This document shows positions 52,931 to 62,139 of a DNA stretch of 64,000 bases, in pieces. The stretch is from JBKBII01 sp046299415 (GTDB lineage: Bacteria; Pseudomonadota; Gammaproteobacteria; Ectothiorhodospirales; Ectothiorhodospiraceae). How positions within the stretch are numbered: position 1 is the stretch's first letter; each line of letters begins with the position of its first letter. Where the stretch lies: contig JBKBII010000001.1 of the NCBI GenBank assembly GCA_046299415.1, positions 62,001 to 126,000 on the forward strand, read 5' to 3'. A program made the position numbers and the translations under genes. Below the pieces are notes generated by a model that did not search any database, had not been told where the DNA came from, and was given only the letters and a program-made list of their open reading frames with translations.

Positions 52931-53320
52931 ATGGCCTACAGTGAAAAAGTGATCGATCATTACGAGAATCCGCGCAACGTGGGGAGCCTTGATAAGACCG
53001 ATCCCTCGGTGGGGACCGGCATGGTGGGTGCGCCTGCCTGTGGCGACGTCATGAAGCTTCAGATCAAGGTGAATGATCAGGGCGTTATCGAGGACGCAAA
53101 GTTCAAGACGTACGGCTGTGGTTCGGCGATCGCCTCCAGTTCGTTGTTGACCGAATGGGTCCGCGGGAAGACGCTGGATGAAGCTGCGCAGATCAAAAAC
53201 ACGCAAATCGCAGACGAGCTCGCGTTACCGCCGGTCAAAATCCACTGCTCGGTGTTGGCCGAAGACGCCATCAAGGCTGCGATCACCGACTATCAGGCTA
53301 AGCGCAAGTCAACATCTTGA
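52931..53320 (+). CDS. iscU: Fe-S cluster scaffold IscU
   Basis: Scaffold on which IscS builds the [2Fe-2S] cluster. Cysteines lie in GAPACGDVMKL, TYGCGSAIASSS and VKIHCSVLAEDA; the chaperone-binding LPPVK motif for HscA is present. GAGGAGAG precedes the ATG at 52931. 129 residues is standard. Confidence 0.97.
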   Translation: MAYSEKVIDHYENPRNVGSLDKTDPSVGTGMVGAPACGDVMKLQIKVNDQGVIEDAKFKTYGCGSAIASSSLLTEWVRGKTLDEAAQIKNTQIADELALPPVKIHCSVLAEDAIKAAITDYQAKRKSTS

Positions 53321-53331
53321 GCGAGGTCACG

Positions 53332-53655
53332 ATGGGAATCACATTGAGTCATTCGGCGGCCGAGCGGATCCGGCGCTTTCTCGTCAATCGAGAGCGCGGC
53401 ATTGGCGTGAGACTCGGAGTCAAGACGACGGGTTGTTCAGGGATGGCGTACACAATCGAGTTTGCGGACTCCGCAGCCGATGACGACACGGTCTTTGAGG
53501 TCGAGGGTGTCAAGATTTTGGTGTCGCCGAAGTCGCTTGTGTACCTCGACGGTACGCACCTCGATTACACGAAAGAAGGTCTCAATGAGGGCTTCAAGTT
53601 CGAGAATCCGAACGAGAAGGCCCGCTGTGGCTGTGGCGAGAGCTTTACCGTTTAG
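53332..53655 (+). CDS. iscA: Fe-S assembly A-type carrier IscA
   Basis: Carries iron or Fe-S clusters to targets. The three cysteines are in KTTGCSGMAY and the C-terminal CGCGESF. GAGG sits before the ATG at 53332, 11 bp after iscU. 107 residues is standard. Confidence 0.96.
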   Translation: MGITLSHSAAERIRRFLVNRERGIGVRLGVKTTGCSGMAYTIEFADSAADDDTVFEVEGVKILVSPKSLVYLDGTHLDYTKEGLNEGFKFENPNEKARCGCGESFTV

Positions 53656-53660
53656 GAACG

Positions 53661-54272
53661 GTGAAACAACGGGGGGTAGCGTTGAAGGATCCGTTTGAGC
53701 AACTGGATTTACGTCGGAGTTTCGATGTTGATCTGGACGAACTGGCTCGTCGTTATCAGCGATTGAGTCGATCGTTGCATCCGGATCGGTTTGTGCGGGA
53801 GGGAGCGTCCGCGCGACGCTACGCGGCTTCTCTGGCGGCTGACGCTCAGACGGCCTTCGATATTCTTGCGGATGATTACCGGCGAGCGCTGTTTCTGTTG
53901 AGTGACTTCGACAGCGCCGCGACGAGCGATTTCGAAAACGATCAGGAGACTGTCGCTGATTCCGAGTTCCTCGCGACACAGTTCGAGTGGCGGGAGCAGT
54001 TCGAGGACTTGTCAGCCGACGACGATCGTGCCTTCGTGGATTTTGCTGATCGACTTCGGCGAGCGCGGTCGGTGCAGAGGGATCTGTTGGCAGCTGCATT
54101 CGACGATGACGGTCGTCCTAGCGATCCTTCGACTGCGCGTCTTTTGGCTCATCGGCTGCGGTTTTTTGACCGGCTTCTTGAAGATGTCGAACGCAAGGAG
54201 CGTCGCAAGCGAGCTGATGCACGCGCCGGTGATTCCAATGTGTTCGCGGAATCAATGTCGCCGAAAAGTTGA
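53661..54272 (+). CDS. hscB: Co-chaperone HscB
   Basis: J-protein that delivers IscU to HscA. The J-domain has the HPD motif in RSLHPDRFV (about residue 41). The C-terminal helical domain is extended with Asp/Glu-rich residues; total 203 versus about 170-175 usually. Two starts compete: GTG at 53661, where AGGA is too close, and TTG at 53682, with GGGGGG five bases upstream. hscA follows only after 755 bp. Confidence 0.92.
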   Translation: MKQRGVALKDPFEQLDLRRSFDVDLDELARRYQRLSRSLHPDRFVREGASARRYAASLAADAQTAFDILADDYRRALFLLSDFDSAATSDFENDQETVADSEFLATQFEWREQFEDLSADDDRAFVDFADRLRRARSVQRDLLAAAFDDDGRPSDPSTARLLAHRLRFFDRLLEDVERKERRKRADARAGDSNVFAESMSPKS

Positions 54273-55027
54273 CCGTGCGGTACGAGCGTATCTCGCCGGT
54301 TGGGTCGGCTGAAAGCGGACAGTCGCATCGGGCTATCAATGCCCGACACGAGTCTGCGCAGCCACGGTCCGTCTCATGCGCGTGACTGACCCGTTGAGGC
54401 TTCGACGGGCACGGCATGCACGTTCTGCCGTAGCGGCCCGTCGCACGATGACCGACGTGAATGATGGCGTAGCCCCCCTTGATAGCGTTCGAACTGGCGC
54501 CAAGCCATGACTCGAACGGATCGTTTCCTAGGCAGGCGACCCATCGGGGTTGGTATGAGATGGCTACGTTCAGGTCGCTCGGGCGTGGGGCTTGTCTCCT
54601 TTTGATCGTGGGTCAACGCGCGACCTGAGTCAGGTGCTTTCGCTCTCAACGGCCTGATCTGCGTCGAAACGTCGTTCAATGTCTTCGGGCCTTTGTGTGT
54701 GCGTGTGCGGTGAGATCGGGGGCTGATGCCGGCGCAATGTCGATGGGCGCGGCTGCGACTCTCATGTCGTGGAGGGTCTCGGCGCCTGGGCTCGTGGGTG
54801 CACTGGTGGCAAATCGGGCCGACCTAAGCGCGCGGGCTTGGCTGACGGCTTGTTCGGGCGGCGCAGTCGCTTTAGCCGTGTCGACATCGGCTCGAGCAAG
54901 CGACTCGCTTCGACCGTACGGGGTCGCGAGGCCTCCGCGGTCTTTTCTTTGGTGATCAACGGTCGAATCAAGTTTGGGCTGTGACGTCTTTTGACGAGTG
55001 GCAGCGGGTTCAAGAAACGGGGCTAAC
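54273..55027. other. hscB-hscA spacer, 755 bp
   Basis: In other isc operons these genes nearly touch. Frames on both strands are Arg/Ser/Ala-rich with no recognisable protein, and no terminator or remnant gene was identified. Confidence 0.5.
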
Positions 55028-57058
55028 ATGGCTTTATTGCAAATCACCGAACCGGGTGTCGAATCGCGCCCGCATGCGCGTCGCTTGGCCGTTGGGATCG
55101 ACCTCGGAACCACACATTCACTTGTCGCGACTGTGCGATCTGGCTTGGTCGAATGTTTGCCCGACGAGTCGGGTGAGGTGATTCTGCCCTCCGTCGTTCG
55201 CTACGTCGCAAATCGAGACGAACCGCCTGCGCTGAATGAATCGCAGTCGGCGGCGTCAGCGACTGAGGCGGAAAACCCGTCTGACGGACAGTCTTACAGT
55301 GTGGTGGTCGGACACGCGGCGCTCGCGGCTGCCGACGAAGACCCGTGGAACGTCATTTCATCGATCAAACGCTTGATGGGGCGCGGTCGCAATGATGTGG
55401 ATCGGATGGCGGGTCAGACGATCATGCGATTTGCGCCCGATCCTGAAGCCCGCGATAGTCAAGGATCGAGCGACGATCGGATTGCCTCTGGGTCTCACGG
55501 CTCACGTTCTCTACCACGCATCGAAACCCGCGCGGGCCCGCGCACCGCGGTGGAGCTTTCGAGTGAGATTTTACGGGCCTTGCGTGCCCGCGCTGAGGCG
55601 ACGCTAGGCGGTGAGATCGATGGTGCTGTCGTTACCGTTCCGGCCTATTTCGATGATGCGCAACGTGCGGCGACCCGTGATGCCGCTCGTTTGGCTGGTT
55701 TACGCGTTTTGCGTTTGCTGGCTGAGCCCACTGCTGCGGCCGTGGCCTACGGTCTTGATCAGTCGTTCGCAGACCGCGAATCCGCGACGATCTTGGTCTA
55801 CGATCTCGGCGGCGGCACTTTTGATGTCTCGGTATTGAGGCTGTCGCGAGGCGTTTTTGAGGTTTTGGCGACGGGCGGAGACAGTGCGCTCGGTGGCGAT
55901 GACTTTGATCGTGCGCTGGCCGATTGGCTGTGGCAGCAGGTTGGCGGTGATCGCATGGCTCAGGCCGTCACGATGAAGGCTCTGCTACGCGAAGCCCGAC
56001 GTGTCAAGGAAGCCATTAGCGAGCAGGCGCGTGTGGATGCTCGTTTTTGCGATGACGACGGCATTGAGCATTCCGTTGAGGTGACCTCTGAGCGCTTTGC
56101 TGATCTGACCGCAGCCCTGACGGAGCGGACTTTGGCGGCGGTACAAGCCACTCTCGCGGATGCTGGACTCGGTCCAGACGACCTTGATGAGCTGTTACTC
56201 GTGGGCGGTTCGACGCGCATGCCGGTGATCCGTCATGCGATCACTCAATGGTGGGGCAAGTCACCTCGTGGGGATATTGATCCCGATCGGGTCGTCGCGA
56301 TTGGAGCGGCGTTGCAGGCCGATCGCCTGGTGGGAAACAAGCCCGGTGAAGAGCTTTTGCTGCTCGACGTGATTCCGCTGTCGCTCGGACTCGAAACGAT
56401 GGGCGGTCTCAGCGAGATCATCATTCCTCGCAATACGCCCCTGCCAGTCGCGCGTGCGCAAGAGTTCACCACATTTAAGGATGGACAGACTGCGTTGTCG
56501 CTTCATGTGGTTCAGGGCGAACGTGATCTCGTCGAGCATAACCGGTCCCTTGGGCGCTTCGTGCTGCACAATATTCCGCCCATGGTGGCCGGTGCGGCCC
56601 GGATTCGTGTGATGTTCAAGGTTGATGCTGACGGGTTGCTCGAGGTGTCGGCCGAGGAGCTGACCTCTGGTGTGCGTGCTGCAATCGAGATCAAGCCGAG
56701 CTACGGCCTTACCGAGGACGAGATCACCTCAATGCTGCGGAGTTCGAATGCGGCGGCGAAGGACGACATGATTGCGCGAGCGTTGCGCGAGGAACAGGTT
56801 GAAGCCGATCGGGTGCTTGAGGCACTCGCGGCAGCCTTGGTAACTGATGGGGATGATTATCTATCGCCGCAGGAACGGGCCGAAATTGAGGCCAGCGCGA
56901 ACGCTTTGGGCGGGATTCGTGCGTCGAGCGGCTCGCCCGATGAGTTGCGTTCGGCGCGCGAGACGCTCGAGCAGGTCTCAGAGGCATTCGTTGCGCGCAG
57001 GATGAATGCGTCGATCAAGAGGGCGCTGGCAGGGAAGGACATCGACAAGTTGAGTTGA
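55028..57058 (+). CDS. hscA: Fe-S assembly chaperone HscA
   Basis: Hsp70-type ATPase that releases the cluster from IscU. VGIDLGTTHSLVA, LAEPTAAAVAYGLD and VYDLGGGTFDVS form the nucleotide site, and VGGSTRMPVI follows. ACGGGG precedes the ATG at 55028; the frame is open 10 codons further. 676 residues compares with about 615-620 usually. Two extra Ser/Asp/Glu-rich blocks (about 62-90 and 138-172) in the ATPase domain explain most of the excess. Confidence 0.95.
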   Translation: MALLQITEPGVESRPHARRLAVGIDLGTTHSLVATVRSGLVECLPDESGEVILPSVVRYVANRDEPPALNESQSAASATEAENPSDGQSYSVVVGHAALAAADEDPWNVISSIKRLMGRGRNDVDRMAGQTIMRFAPDPEARDSQGSSDDRIASGSHGSRSLPRIETRAGPRTAVELSSEILRALRARAEATLGGEIDGAVVTVPAYFDDAQRAATRDAARLAGLRVLRLLAEPTAAAVAYGLDQSFADRESATILVYDLGGGTFDVSVLRLSRGVFEVLATGGDSALGGDDFDRALADWLWQQVGGDRMAQAVTMKALLREARRVKEAISEQARVDARFCDDDGIEHSVEVTSERFADLTAALTERTLAAVQATLADAGLGPDDLDELLLVGGSTRMPVIRHAITQWWGKSPRGDIDPDRVVAIGAALQADRLVGNKPGEELLLLDVIPLSLGLETMGGLSEIIIPRNTPLPVARAQEFTTFKDGQTALSLHVVQGERDLVEHNRSLGRFVLHNIPPMVAGAARIRVMFKVDADGLLEVSAEELTSGVRAAIEIKPSYGLTEDEITSMLRSSNAAAKDDMIARALREEQVEADRVLEALAAALVTDGDDYLSPQERAEIEASANALGGIRASSGSPDELRSARETLEQVSEAFVARRMNASIKRALAGKDIDKLS

Positions 57059-57133
57059 TGTGATGTCGCCTGAATCGGCTCAAGCGGGCGCGTCGTGTTC
57101 GGAATCTGACGGTCGAATCGGAACGCTGCGTCG

Positions 57134-57225
57134 GGGCTTTCGTTTTGAATCGAAAGCTCGGTGATTGGTCTGATCGGCGCGCGCGTTTTTTACTTCAGCT
57201 TTCGCTGAATCATTCGAAAGAATGA
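57134..57225 (+). promoter_or_regulatory. Cluster of inverted repeats between hscA and fdx
   Basis: Three perfect hairpins: GCTTTCG / CGAAAGC (57136-57142 and 57151-57157); TTCAGC-TTTC-GCTGAA (57194-57209); TCATTC-GAAA-GAATGA (57210-57225, GAAA tetraloop). A fourth pairing, CTTTCG (57199-57204) with CGAAAG (57215-57220), excludes the last two. Followed by ATGTTTTC, 88 bp before fdx. Confidence 0.65.
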
Positions 57226-57312
57226 ATGTTTTCAGCCGATCGGTACGACCACCGCCACAGAAACAACGAATGTGCATTCCGTGTGCAAGTCAAAATCGAA
57301 AAGGTGGTAGCG

Positions 57313-57651
57313 ATGCCCAAGATTATCTTTCTGCCGCATGAAACTCTATGTCCTGACGGCGCTGTGGTTGACGCTGAGCCCGGTATCAGTCTTTGCGATC
57401 TCGCTCTGGCGAATGGGATCGAGATTGAGCACGCCTGCGAGAAATCGTGCGCATGCACGACCTGTCATGTTTGGGTCCGTGAGGGGTTGGATTCGCTGAA
57501 CGAGGCGTCCGATGACGAGGAGGATTTGCTCGATCGGGCCTGGGGTCTCGAGCCAGATTCGCGTCTGTCGTGTCAGGCGCGAGTCGGAACCGAAGATCTC
57601 GTGATCGAAATTCCGAAGTACACGATCAATCAGGTTTCAGAGCACCATTAA
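57313..57651 (+). CDS. fdx: Isc-type [2Fe-2S] ferredoxin
   Basis: Electron donor for cluster assembly. Cluster cysteines are in EHACEKSCACTTC and LSCQARV. AAGGTGG precedes the ATG at 57313; the frame is open 29 codons upstream. 112 residues is standard. It is 254 bp after hscA with a structured leader. Confidence 0.96.
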   Translation: MPKIIFLPHETLCPDGAVVDAEPGISLCDLALANGIEIEHACEKSCACTTCHVWVREGLDSLNEASDDEEDLLDRAWGLEPDSRLSCQARVGTEDLVIEIPKYTINQVSEHH

Positions 57652-57852
57652 TGAATAGTGATCTTGCAATCGCGTCGTGTCTGACTGGGCTGTAACAGGC
57701 GAGCAGGTTTGATCAGGGATCGTTGATGCGCGTGGATTGACGAATTTCCGGCGTCGGATGACGTCAGTCGTCACCGTATGATGACGGGCGATTAGGGCTG
57801 TTTGCGGGATCCGGATGATGGCTCTGGCGTTGAATTTGAAAGGAGAGGTGCA

Positions 57853-58059
57853 ATGGGCCTGAAGTGGACTGATACGTTGGAGATCGCCATTGAATTGGCC
57901 GAGGCGCATCCTGATGTCGATCCGAGGCGGCTGAACTTCGTTGAACTGCGCGGCTGGGTGATCGCGTTGCCTGATTTTGACGATGCTCCTGAAAGAAGCG
58001 GCGAGCGCATTCTGGAGGCCATCCAGGCCGCGTGGATCGAGGAATCGCAAGAAGATTAA
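57853..58059 (+). CDS. iscX: Fe-S assembly protein IscX
   Basis: Small acidic protein regulating IscS activity and possibly donating iron. MGLKWTDTLEIAIELAE and the FVELRGWVIALPDFDD motif identify it. AGGAGAGG lies before the ATG. 68 residues is standard. It closes the isc operon; a weak GCGCC-GTTT-GGCGC hairpin at 58101-58114 follows. Confidence 0.95.
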   Translation: MGLKWTDTLEIAIELAEAHPDVDPRRLNFVELRGWVIALPDFDDAPERSGERILEAIQAAWIEESQED

Positions 58060-58589
58060 GTAGCGGCTTTAACGTGTCAAAGCTGCGGCGGCGTATGTTT
58101 GCGCCGTTTGGCGCTTCTCGGGCAGGTTCGAACGCGATGCGCTTGGGGCAGGACCGGCAAGCAGGGCTTGGACAGGCTCCGATCGAAATCTCGCCGACTT
58201 AGCTCCAAAATCTTTTTGCAGGTCAAGCGGCGTGTGGTGGCGCATTCAATCGGTTCGACCCTTTGAGCTGGCGCCTGACTTTGACGCCTGGATTGGATCA
58301 GTCATGCGTTCGTCAACGCGAGTCGACGGGCGACTATCTGGGCCGCTTTGCGTGGTGCATGAGTGGCGGGGGTTGTCACACAAAGCCTGTTAAAATCACA
58401 GGCTGGAGCGTGACACGACCGGCTCGGCGATTGGTGTGCGGAGCGTGATCGCCTTCGCTGTTTTTGATATCGCATTGAGGCGACGTCGTCCCGCGTATCC
58501 GACCTGATTTATGACACTGATGTGATTGAACTTTCGACCGGCGTCCAGCGCTATGTCGTCGCGCTGGATCTCTTAACTTTGAGGATCTC
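58060..58589. other. iscX-ndk spacer, 530 bp
   Basis: No gene. It holds a weak terminator-like hairpin (58101-58114) and a perfect palindrome, AGCCTGT-TAAAATC-ACAGGCT (58384-58404), whose loop contains a TAAAAT -10-like hexamer, 186 bp before ndk. Confidence 0.5.
58384..58404 (+). promoter_or_regulatory. Palindrome around a -10-like hexamer upstream of ndk
   Basis: Perfect 7-bp arms AGCCTGT / ACAGGCT enclose TAAAATC. TTGTCA at 58373 is only 12 bp from TAAAAT, too short for a standard promoter. It could be an operator or RNA hairpin. Confidence 0.4.
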
Positions 58590-59021
58590 ATGGCTGAAGA
58601 ACGTACGCTTTCCATCATCAAACCCGATGGCGTTGCGAAGAACAAGATCGGGGAAATCTACGCGCGCTTCGAGAACGCGGGTCTGAAGATCGTCGCGGCT
58701 CGAATGATGCAGTTGAGCCAGGCCCAGGCCGAGGAGTTTTACGGCGTTCATCGTGAGCGTCCGTTCTTCGGTGAGTTGGTGTCGTTTATGGTCTCAGGCC
58801 CGATCATGGTCCAGGTCCTTGAGGGCGAGGATGCAATCGCGAAGAACCGCGATCTGATGGGGGCAACGGACCCAAAGAAGGCGGCACCCGGCACGATTCG
58901 CGCGGATTTTGCCGAGTCGATCGATGAGAATGTCGTGCATGGGTCCGATGGTCCGGACACTGCGCAGCAGGAAATCACGTTCTTCTTCGGTACGGAAGGG
59001 ATTTGCCTACGCAAGCGCTAA
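58590..59021 (+). CDS. ndk: Nucleoside diphosphate kinase
   Basis: Balances nucleoside triphosphates. ERTLSIIKPDGV opens it, the catalytic histidine is in NVVHGSDGP, and RERPFFGELVSFM is present. GAGGATCTC precedes the ATG. 143 residues is standard. It ends before a strong terminator. Confidence 0.97.
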   Translation: MAEERTLSIIKPDGVAKNKIGEIYARFENAGLKIVAARMMQLSQAQAEEFYGVHRERPFFGELVSFMVSGPIMVQVLEGEDAIAKNRDLMGATDPKKAAPGTIRADFAESIDENVVHGSDGPDTAQQEITFFFGTEGICLRKR

Positions 59022-59072
59022 ACAGGCTGAGCCGTCGACACGGTTTCGTCAACGCTGGAGTGGTCGGCGCCG

Positions 59073-59114
59073 CAAGACGACACGGGGCTCTGGCGCCGTG
59101 TCGTCTTGTGTTTA
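59073..59114 (+). terminator. Strong intrinsic terminator after ndk
   Basis: Perfect 13-bp arms (CAAGACGACACGG, 59073-59085, and its complement, 59096-59108) with a 10-base loop, followed by TGTTTA. Separates ndk from rlmN. Confidence 0.8.
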
Positions 59115-59204
59115 TGGGGTGTTCGATAGGGTTCAACCACGACTATATTTGTGCGTATACCGTCGTGGAGACGTCATTCTCCGGAAGCGTGTAACAGGAT
59201 TTTT

Positions 59205-60512
59205 ATGATGCCGATTCGTCTTTCGCAACCGCTTGATACAAGCGCAACGATTGGTCATGAGCGTGACGTTGCGTCTGGCTTGCGTGACGGGTCGTCGTCG
59301 TTAACCGTGTCGGAGGCCACGGGTGGTCAACGAGCGTTGGATCGCCCCCATGTATCGGCTGACACCGCGGAGTCGATGGCTTGCGACGCCGATGCGCAGC
59401 GCGTGGCGCTCCTCGGTCTCTCTCCGGACAAACTGCGTGTCCAGATAAGCGCTTGGGATGAAAAGCCCTTCCGGTCGGGGCAGCTTTTGAAGTGGATACA
59501 TCAGCGCGGAGTGCTCGACCCTGATCAGATGACCGACCTGTCGAAGGCATTCCGCGCTCGTCTTGCGAAGCTTGCTGACTTTTCGTTGCCCGAAGTCGCG
59601 TACGAAAAGCGATCGGCTGACGGCACGACGAAGTGGGTTTTGCGTCTCGCAGATGGGAACGCGATCGAAACTGTGTTCATCCCTGACGGGGATCGCGGAA
59701 CGCTGTGCGTGTCGTCCCAAGTGGGTTGTGCGCTCGATTGCACGTTTTGTTCGACTGCGCAGCAGGGTTTCAACCGCAATCTGTCGACGGCCGAAATTAT
59801 CGCGCAGCTTTGGATCGCGCGCGCGCGCTTGCCGATTCCGCAGGGGTGCACTCGTGCAGTGACCAACGTTGTGTTCATGGGCATGGGTGAGCCGCTGGCC
59901 AACTATGATGCGGTACTCGATTCAATCCGTCTGATGCTGGACGATGAGGCTTACGGGCTGTCCAAGCGTCGGGTAACGGTATCGACTTCTGGACTTGTGC
60001 CGGCACTGGCGCGACTGGCGCGCGACGTCGACGTATCGTTGGCGGTCAGCCTGCATGCGCCGACCGACGATTTGCGTGATCGATTGGTGCCGATCAATCG
60101 TAAGTATCCGATTGCGATGTTGCTTGATGGCTGTCGCGATTACCTCGCCCAGGCCGAGAGCCAGCATCTTCACATCACGTTCGAGTACGTCTTGTTAGAG
60201 GGGATCAACGACTCGCTCGCACAGGCGCGTGCGCTCGCGCGTCTCTTGCGCGGGATCCCCTGCAAAATCAATCTTATTCCATTCAATCCCTTTCCGGGTG
60301 CGCCTTTTCGGCGGCCAAGCGAGGATGCGGTGCTGTCGTTTGAGCGTCACCTGATCGACGCGGGCTACATCACGCTGATTCGCCGGACGCGGGGCGACGA
60401 CATTGATGCCGCCTGCGGACAACTCGTCGGCCAGGTTGTCGATCGCAGCCGCAGAACTGAGCGCATGGTTCGCTTGCATCGTGAGTTGCCGCAAGGCTTG
60501 GCGCCACGCTAG
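59205..60512 (+). CDS. rlmN: Dual-specificity RNA methyltransferase RlmN
   Basis: Radical-SAM enzyme that methylates A2503 of 23S rRNA and A37 of tRNAs. The cluster motif is CALDCTFC, and MGMGEPLANYD and FEYVLLEGIND are family marks. The two active cysteines are expected at the CTFC region and near the C-terminus (DIDAACGQL). AGGA precedes the ATG at 59205. Family length is about 360-380; this is 435, owing to an N-terminal extension of about 60 residues before RVALLGLSPDKLR. Confidence 0.95.
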   Translation: MMPIRLSQPLDTSATIGHERDVASGLRDGSSSLTVSEATGGQRALDRPHVSADTAESMACDADAQRVALLGLSPDKLRVQISAWDEKPFRSGQLLKWIHQRGVLDPDQMTDLSKAFRARLAKLADFSLPEVAYEKRSADGTTKWVLRLADGNAIETVFIPDGDRGTLCVSSQVGCALDCTFCSTAQQGFNRNLSTAEIIAQLWIARARLPIPQGCTRAVTNVVFMGMGEPLANYDAVLDSIRLMLDDEAYGLSKRRVTVSTSGLVPALARLARDVDVSLAVSLHAPTDDLRDRLVPINRKYPIAMLLDGCRDYLAQAESQHLHITFEYVLLEGINDSLAQARALARLLRGIPCKINLIPFNPFPGAPFRRPSEDAVLSFERHLIDAGYITLIRRTRGDDIDAACGQLVGQVVDRSRRTERMVRLHRELPQGLAPR

Positions 60513-61096
60513 TCGGTTGACGGTTATACGAGTTATCGTCGCGCGCGACTTTTGATTTGGACATTAATGTTCCAGCGGTTGGTATTGGCTTTTGGTCTGT
60601 GTTGGTTTGAACTCGGCTGAATCGTAGGTGTTGTCGTCTTCCAAGTGTGTGAATTTCGATCGGTGACCCTGACGGGATCGTTCATTTCAATCAACCGGTC
60701 GGTTTGATGGGCACCATCGCTGATCTTGAGGTCATGCCGCAGCTGTGGTTTCCGGTTGCCTTTGTCGAGTCTGAGACTTTGGCATCAGCACCATTGAGGT
60801 CGCCCCTGCCGATACGCACCCGAGTGTTGCCCGATCGCGCTCAATATTTGTTTCGTCTGCGCAGGCGTGCGCGCTCTTTCTTTTGCTCGACGAATGGTTT
60901 TTTGCCCGGTGGGTGGTGTGGATGTTCTGTTTTGAGGGCCGATTGCCGGCGAGGGTTTTGTAGGGGTGCAACGGCTGGTTTTCTCTTTGCCGCGTTCAGT
61001 CAGAAAGGCTGATGAACGGGGTTAGTGCCCGGATATCGGTTATCGTCAAGGTTTCGGTGATGCGGTCGCTTCGGCGATCTTCAATTGAGGCGCCTG
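60513..61096. other. rlmN-pilF spacer, 584 bp
   Basis: A plus-strand frame at 60704-61012 (102 residues) is Arg/Cys-rich without a recognisable fold and is not called. No terminator was identified. Confidence 0.5.
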
Positions 61097-61894
61097 ATGA
61101 TGCTTTCGAGGCCAGAGTCGATGAGAAGGGCGATTTTAGATATCGGCCCGCGTGGAGGGTTTGAGCGAATCTGGGACTATCGCCGCTCGTTTTGGTCGGC
61201 ATGGGTCTTGGGTTGGGTGGTGTTGTCCGCTGCGGGTTGTGCAGGGCTGGAGCCACGAGCGAACACCGAGCAGCGCGCCGCGGCTGAGGCAAACGCCGAG
61301 TTGGGCATGAGCTATCTGCAGCAGGGCGACTTGACTGCGGCGCGGCGCTCCTTGGAGAGGGCTTTGGCGTTTGAGAACGAAAATCCTAATGCGTTGCTCG
61401 GTCTGGCTGCTCTCGAAGAGGTGGAGGGCAACACTGCCGAATCGGTTCAGCTATATCGTCGGGTTTTGGCGCGTGAGTCAGCGAACCCTTTCGCTCTGAC
61501 AAACCTGGGTGATCTGCTTTGTCGCCAGGGCGAGACGACCGAGGCGCTGGGATTGTTGAATCGTGGCGTTGCGGCGTCGACGGCGGATACTCGCGATGTG
61601 ACGCAGCTGAATTTGGCGCTTTGTCAGATCAAGACGGGCGACCTTCAACCGGCGGAAACGTCGTTACGTCAGGTGTTGTTACGAGATCGCGACAATCCGC
61701 GCGCGCTCATGGGTCTCGCAGAGTTATCGCTGCGCAAGGGCGAGCCTTTGCAGACGCGGGCCTTTTTATCTCGCCTCGACAGTTTGGGTGTTGAGTCGCG
61801 ACGCAGCCTCGAGCTTTGTGTGGAGGCTGAGCGTGCCTTGAATAACCCTCAGCGCGCTCGAGACTGTGAGATGCGTCGTCTCGGTCGGAGTTGA
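61097..61894 (+). CDS. pilF: Type IV pilus lipoprotein PilF/PilW
   Basis: Outer-membrane lipoprotein with TPR repeats that helps PilQ secretin assemble. The lipobox LSAAGC follows a hydrophobic segment near residues 35-50, and TPR units fill the rest (LGMSYLQQGDLTAARRSLERAL, LLGLAALEEVEGNTAESVQLYRRVL, LTNLGDLLCRQGETTEALGLLNR). GAGG precedes adjacent ATGs at 61097 and 61100; another ATG is at 61121. 265 residues fits. It lies between rlmN and rodZ as expected. Confidence 0.92.
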   Translation: MMLSRPESMRRAILDIGPRGGFERIWDYRRSFWSAWVLGWVVLSAAGCAGLEPRANTEQRAAAEANAELGMSYLQQGDLTAARRSLERALAFENENPNALLGLAALEEVEGNTAESVQLYRRVLARESANPFALTNLGDLLCRQGETTEALGLLNRGVAASTADTRDVTQLNLALCQIKTGDLQPAETSLRQVLLRDRDNPRALMGLAELSLRKGEPLQTRAFLSRLDSLGVESRRSLELCVEAERALNNPQRARDCEMRRLGRS

Positions 61895-62030
61895 TACAGT
61901 GTCCTCGTACCGGATCGACGCGATTCGAGCACATTGCGAAAGGATGAGCTTCGATTGCAGTGGTTTGCTTGAATCGTGTTTCGGACGCCTGTTCAGCGAC
62001 CGGCGCCGTGAACTAAAGACGCGTTAAAAT

Positions 62031-62127
62031 CTGTTGAGGCGTAAAGCTACTCAACAGGTCCTCACACAATCGTCCCTCGCCCGGGGACTCGGCCAAGCTT
62101 GGGCCCGGGGTCAAGGGCCGGGCCCAA
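62031..62127 (+). promoter_or_regulatory. Two inverted repeats in the rodZ leader
   Basis: First: CTGTTGAG / CTCAACAG (62031-62038 and 62050-62057), loop 11. Second: a perfect 10-bp stem TTGGGCCCGG / CCGGGCCCAA (62099-62108 and 62118-62127), loop 9, ending 12 bases before the rodZ ATG. Such a GC-rich stem would hinder ribosome access if transcribed. Confidence 0.65.
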
Positions 62128-62139
62128 CGGAACACTTGA

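Noticed and set aside
60704..61012. 102-residue frame before pilF
   Set aside because: Arg/Cys-rich with no recognisable structure or ribosome site.
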